A DNA stretch of 64,000 bases from Odiellus spinosus (Eukaryota > Arthropoda > Arachnida > Opiliones > Phalangiidae), in the NCBI GenBank assembly GCA_963920705.1, contig OY987226.1, forward strand, positions 14,820,501 through 14,884,500, written 5' to 3'. Shown piece after piece: positions 60,818-64,000 of this stretch; position 1 is the first letter of the stretch; each line of letters starts with the position of its first letter. Made by a program: the position numbers and the translations under genes. A model generated the notes under the pieces. The model made no database searches and was not told where the DNA came from. It saw only the letters and a program-made list of their open reading frames with translations.

Positions 60818-62894
60818 TTCATATCTAGTGCGAACAGAGCGTTGTTTTTTGATATAATTCCTTTTTGGAAAGGTTATGAATTATAGAGTTTTGTCTCGTT
60901 TGTGATTATAAGTTAGAAATAAGTTAAGACCCCCTAACAACGCGTATATAAACACAGTAATTGAGGGTGTATGGTGTTTTGTTGTTGCTATTTTATCCCC
61001 TAGTGAAAAAGCCCGAACTTGATCCTAAAAATTGTCAGTGCAATTTTTCTTTAGCGTGGTGCCTGGTGGAGTCGAGTAACACAATGCTCGCGGAATACTT
61101 GAAAAGATATCTACAGTCACTTTCAGTTTCAGTTGACAGCGTGTACGAACTTAGACACCCTATTACTTTTAGAAATAATGCATATAGTGATAAAAGGGTA
61201 TAGAAGTTATGAAAACTTAAAAAACTGAATCCGACTTTAGGCATTTTTGTGTGAGCAGAAACACCTACTCCACCCTCTCTCTAGAAATATTACACTTTCA
61301 TTTTCGCTCCCTCGGGCGATAAAAATGGATTACTCCCTTTTTATTTTTTTTTCACAAAGAAAATTTTAAAAATGGGTATTAACACTTCACCAAATACCTA
61401 GAGCTCTCAAAAATACGGTCGCGAGATTTTGGGTTCGAAAAGATTTTATGAAATTTATGACCTATGACCCCTTTAATTAAAGCTTTAAAGGTCAAAATGG
61501 TACGCGAATTAACCCTCACTTAAGGTTAATTAAAATAAATATTAAAATTAAAACGAGTTTAATTTCGGCATCTCTTTAAGAATATTTATAGTTTAACTGT
61601 ATAATTAATAGTATAATAGTTCGAAAATTAACGTTTTATGATTATTCAAACATTAGTACTTACATGATTGTTAGAGCATTTGTAGTTCGAATTTAAATTA
61701 CGAAAAACGTGTCTAAAAGTTTCCCTTTAAGATTATTTTAGAGTAAAAATAAATCTTTAGATTTCATAAAGTTATAACAAAATCGGTCAGATCTTAAAAA
61801 AGTGAAGGTTCGCGGCGGATTTACAACCGTGTCGATGTTCGTAAAACTTTCATTTTTTTTAGAGATTCAAAGTTGATAAGGAATATTACTATTTTAACTA
61901 CATAATCTCCCGAAAGATTTCAAAGATTAAAGTCTAACCTGAAGGACGAAAAACAATTTCAAAATATTACCCGTCAACTTTGTTTTTTTAGCCTAATAAC
62001 CCTGTAACTATTTGCATAGCATGACTCCATCGTCTGACTATTCGGCCCTCCTATACTTCTATATTGTATTTACACCCGTAGCATGCAGAATTACATCTGT
62101 CAGACTGTCAGTACAAACGCGATATTTCATAGAGATTAAAGGTCTTTAAAATGGAACGAGAGTATCTAATAGGATGTGATATTGGAAAATGATATTTAAA
62201 AAATATGCATCAGTATTCCGATTTTCAACGGTATTTATCATATTTCGCAATCGTATCTGTCACATTATTAACTACGAGTAACGACTGATAAGCTCGTAAA
62301 GATTTGCTAACCCTTGTATTTAAATTTAACGGGAAAGTGAAATGTTTCTTTTTTTAATAAATTGAAAGAGCAAAAAAAAAAAATTAATATAATTTAATTC
62401 ACGAAACAGTAAGGCCAATTATTAAAATTGATTATACTTAGAACTATTAATTTAAATAGTTCTAATTACTCTAAGTAAAAATTAGATATACAATATTGAA
62501 GAATAATATATTTTTTCCTAAATTAAATATTTCCTTAGAGAACTGCAGGTCTTTTCTATATTAAATTTGACCTCAAGCATGCATTCGTATATGCGGAACC
62601 TCTAAAAATCAAAAACTTCTAAAAATCAGTAAATCTAAAACATTTAGAAGTTTTGCTTCTACAGGTTTTAAGTTCCATGAAATGTTTTGTCCCCGTTAAG
62701 CTCCCTCCCTTTTTTTGTCGAGAAAAAAACTTTGTAAAACTAAAAAAAACCTAAATAATTATGATTGGCGAATTAAACAATCTAATTGATGGAGAGAAAT
62801 ACTAAACTTAAAAAGTATTTTTTCTATTTTATCTTTTTTGAATAATTTATGCAATATTTAGGGCAATTAATAATCTTTTAAAAGAAACCTTTTT
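60818..62894. other. No gene recognised
   Basis: AT-rich sequence. The 80-codon plus frame and 69-codon minus frame at 60961-61244 overlap and lack known motifs. Confidence 0.5.
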
Positions 62895-62990
62895 ACCTCC
62901 CCGACTGAACTTTAGTTCAGGGGGAGGTTTTACACTGATCGTGTCTGTGTGTCTGTCTGTCTGTCTGTGTGTCTGTGTGTCACTTCCTGT
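62895..62990 (+). repeat. ACCTCCCC hairpin with adjoining GTCTGT microsatellite
   Basis: ACCTCCCC (62895-62902) pairs with GGGGAGGT (62921-62928), and within it CTGAAC pairs with GTTCAG. A run of GTCTGT and GTGTCT units follows at about 62940-62982. This pairing of a short GC-rich hairpin with a GTCTG run probably marks one repeat family. A bare GTCTGTCT run also occurs at 57468-57482. Confidence 0.65.
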
Positions 62991-63079
62991 GTAAGCGGAT
63001 ATCCTGTGTAACCGGAAATCACGTGACCTAGCTCGTGGAGCCAAAAGTCTAGAGACATTATCATACCAGCTTATCGTTC

Positions 63080-63482
63080 AATTCCGTTTAACGGGAATTA
63101 CCTCCTTTAAGCGTGGCTGCCACAATGAGTTTCAGGTGTCGTGCAATTATATACAACAGGACGTCTCCAATTGTATATTATCGCATGCCACCATCCACTT
63201 TACGGTCAAACCTCGATGCTGGACAGTTGAAGGCGATTATACGCAATGGGACGTCTCCCACTGTTATAATCACCTCCGACCATACTCACACCAAGGTCCA
63301 ACCTCTAGTGTCCGATCTCAGCGGGCCATATTAGCGAGGCGTCCCTCGCTAATATAGTCCACATCAACCTTCCACTCCAGTCATCTCCTCCCTCTACGGG
63401 TCTTTGTGGTGCAGTTACCGAATGCCTAGGGTTACGATAAACGTCTAGACGTTGAGAAGGGGGGGTTTTCCCCAACTCTTCT
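63080..63482. repeat. Hairpin-dense block with repeated CGTC loops
   Basis: Six palindromic units follow each other: 63080-63099 (AATTCCGTTTAACGGGAATT), 63143-63184, 63235-63271, 63328-63355, 63440-63453 (AACGTCTAGACGTT) and 63454-63482 (GAGAAG and CTTCTC arms around G4 and C4). Hairpins two and three have GGACGTCTCC and GGGACGTCTCCC centres. Hairpin four is a perfect 12-bp stem, ATATTAGCGAGG with its complement, around CGTC. The spacing of the three central hairpins is about 90 bp. The frames through the block are incidental. Confidence 0.75.
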
Positions 63483-64000
63483 CGGTTACTCGCTCGGTGA
63501 ATAAAGGTTATCGAAAGCTATATATACCCCTTTTCCATGCCCTAACTATTTTGGCCTTATGCCGCGATATCTTTTAGTGAATTGAAGCGTATAATTCATT
63601 TAAATTTTAATTTAATATAATAATATTGTTAAACTGAATCTAATTAATAAAGAAGCTGAAAAATCAATTAAAAATTCGAGATAGTTTAGAAGATATTTAA
63701 GAAATTTCCCAAAAATTTAATGAAATGTGACCGTTTAATACCAGCTTGAGTTGGCAACACGCGCTTAGCTGTTTTCCATATATCATTTAGTCCAAAAAGC
63801 AAAGGTATAACGGGCAGTATAGGCTTAGTCTTGCTGCAAACTTGGGGTGGATTGAAGAATCTAAATAAAAGTGCGTTTACACCGTCCACTGAATTCGAAT
63901 TAATACAGACAAAGGTACTTTGACAAAATTTGATAAGACTTCTTTCGGTACGAGAGTTTCTCTAGTTAAACACAGATTTAAATAATGAAATATTGATAAA
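63483..64000. other. No gene recognised
   Basis: AT-rich to the end of the window. The 67-codon minus frame at 63686-63889 has no recognisable domain. Confidence 0.5.

Overview
This window is 64 kb of AT-rich, repeat-rich eukaryotic DNA, most likely from an invertebrate animal. The evidence for an animal is (i) one spliced gene for a Mutator-like transposase joined to a YqaJ nuclease, an architecture I associate with invertebrate genomes, (ii) a metazoan-type histone mRNA 3' processing signal directly behind that gene, and (iii) many miniature inverted-repeat elements and minisatellites. I cannot place the species or clade. I see no operons, no tRNA or rRNA genes, no CRISPR array and no recognisable host gene. 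Apart from the transposase gene, the open reading frames are short and look like chance or repeat-derived frames.

Layout. 1-6.2 kb: degenerate repeats, a GC-rich hairpin, a 30-bp minisatellite carrying a YY1/Pho-like GCCATCTT core (2222-2556), a second minisatellite (5529-5737) and an inverted-repeat element with a 7-bp target duplication (5868-6204). 6.2-18 kb: mostly unremarkable, with a TTAA-flanked foldback element (13181-13439), a CT microsatellite and a 31-bp minisatellite (16130-16540). 18-30 kb: a 28-bp minisatellite, two copies of a hAT-like miniature element (one with a perfect 8-bp target duplication, TTGAGGCG), and tandem arrays at 23.3-23.8 and 25.4-25.8 kb. 30-50 kb: more TTAA foldback elements, a GTTCATAAGC-type inverted-repeat family, a 572-bp TTAA element at 46.9-47.4 kb and degenerate satellites. 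50.8-54.0 kb, minus strand: the only convincing gene. 54-64 kb: minisatellites, further foldback elements and, at 62.9-63.5 kb, a hairpin-dense block in which three successive hairpins share a CGTC loop.

The gene is read on the minus strand as exon 1 (53979-53170), a 125-bp GT-AG intron, and exon 2 (53044-50987), giving 955 codons. The first two-thirds is a DDE-type transposase core with the D, D, CxxH and E motifs in place. The last third is a PD-(D/E)XK exonuclease of the YqaJ/lambda type with its catalytic residues intact, followed by a basic, nuclear-localisation-like tail. Beginning 82 nt after the stop codon is a histone-type stem-loop, then ACCCA, then a purine tract able to pair with the U7 snRNA core. 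This suggests that the transposon gene may make a replication-dependent, non-polyadenylated histone-like mRNA and so be expressed in S phase. That is the most interesting observation here. I found no convincing terminal inverted repeats around the gene, so it may be a domesticated gene or an element whose ends I cannot see.
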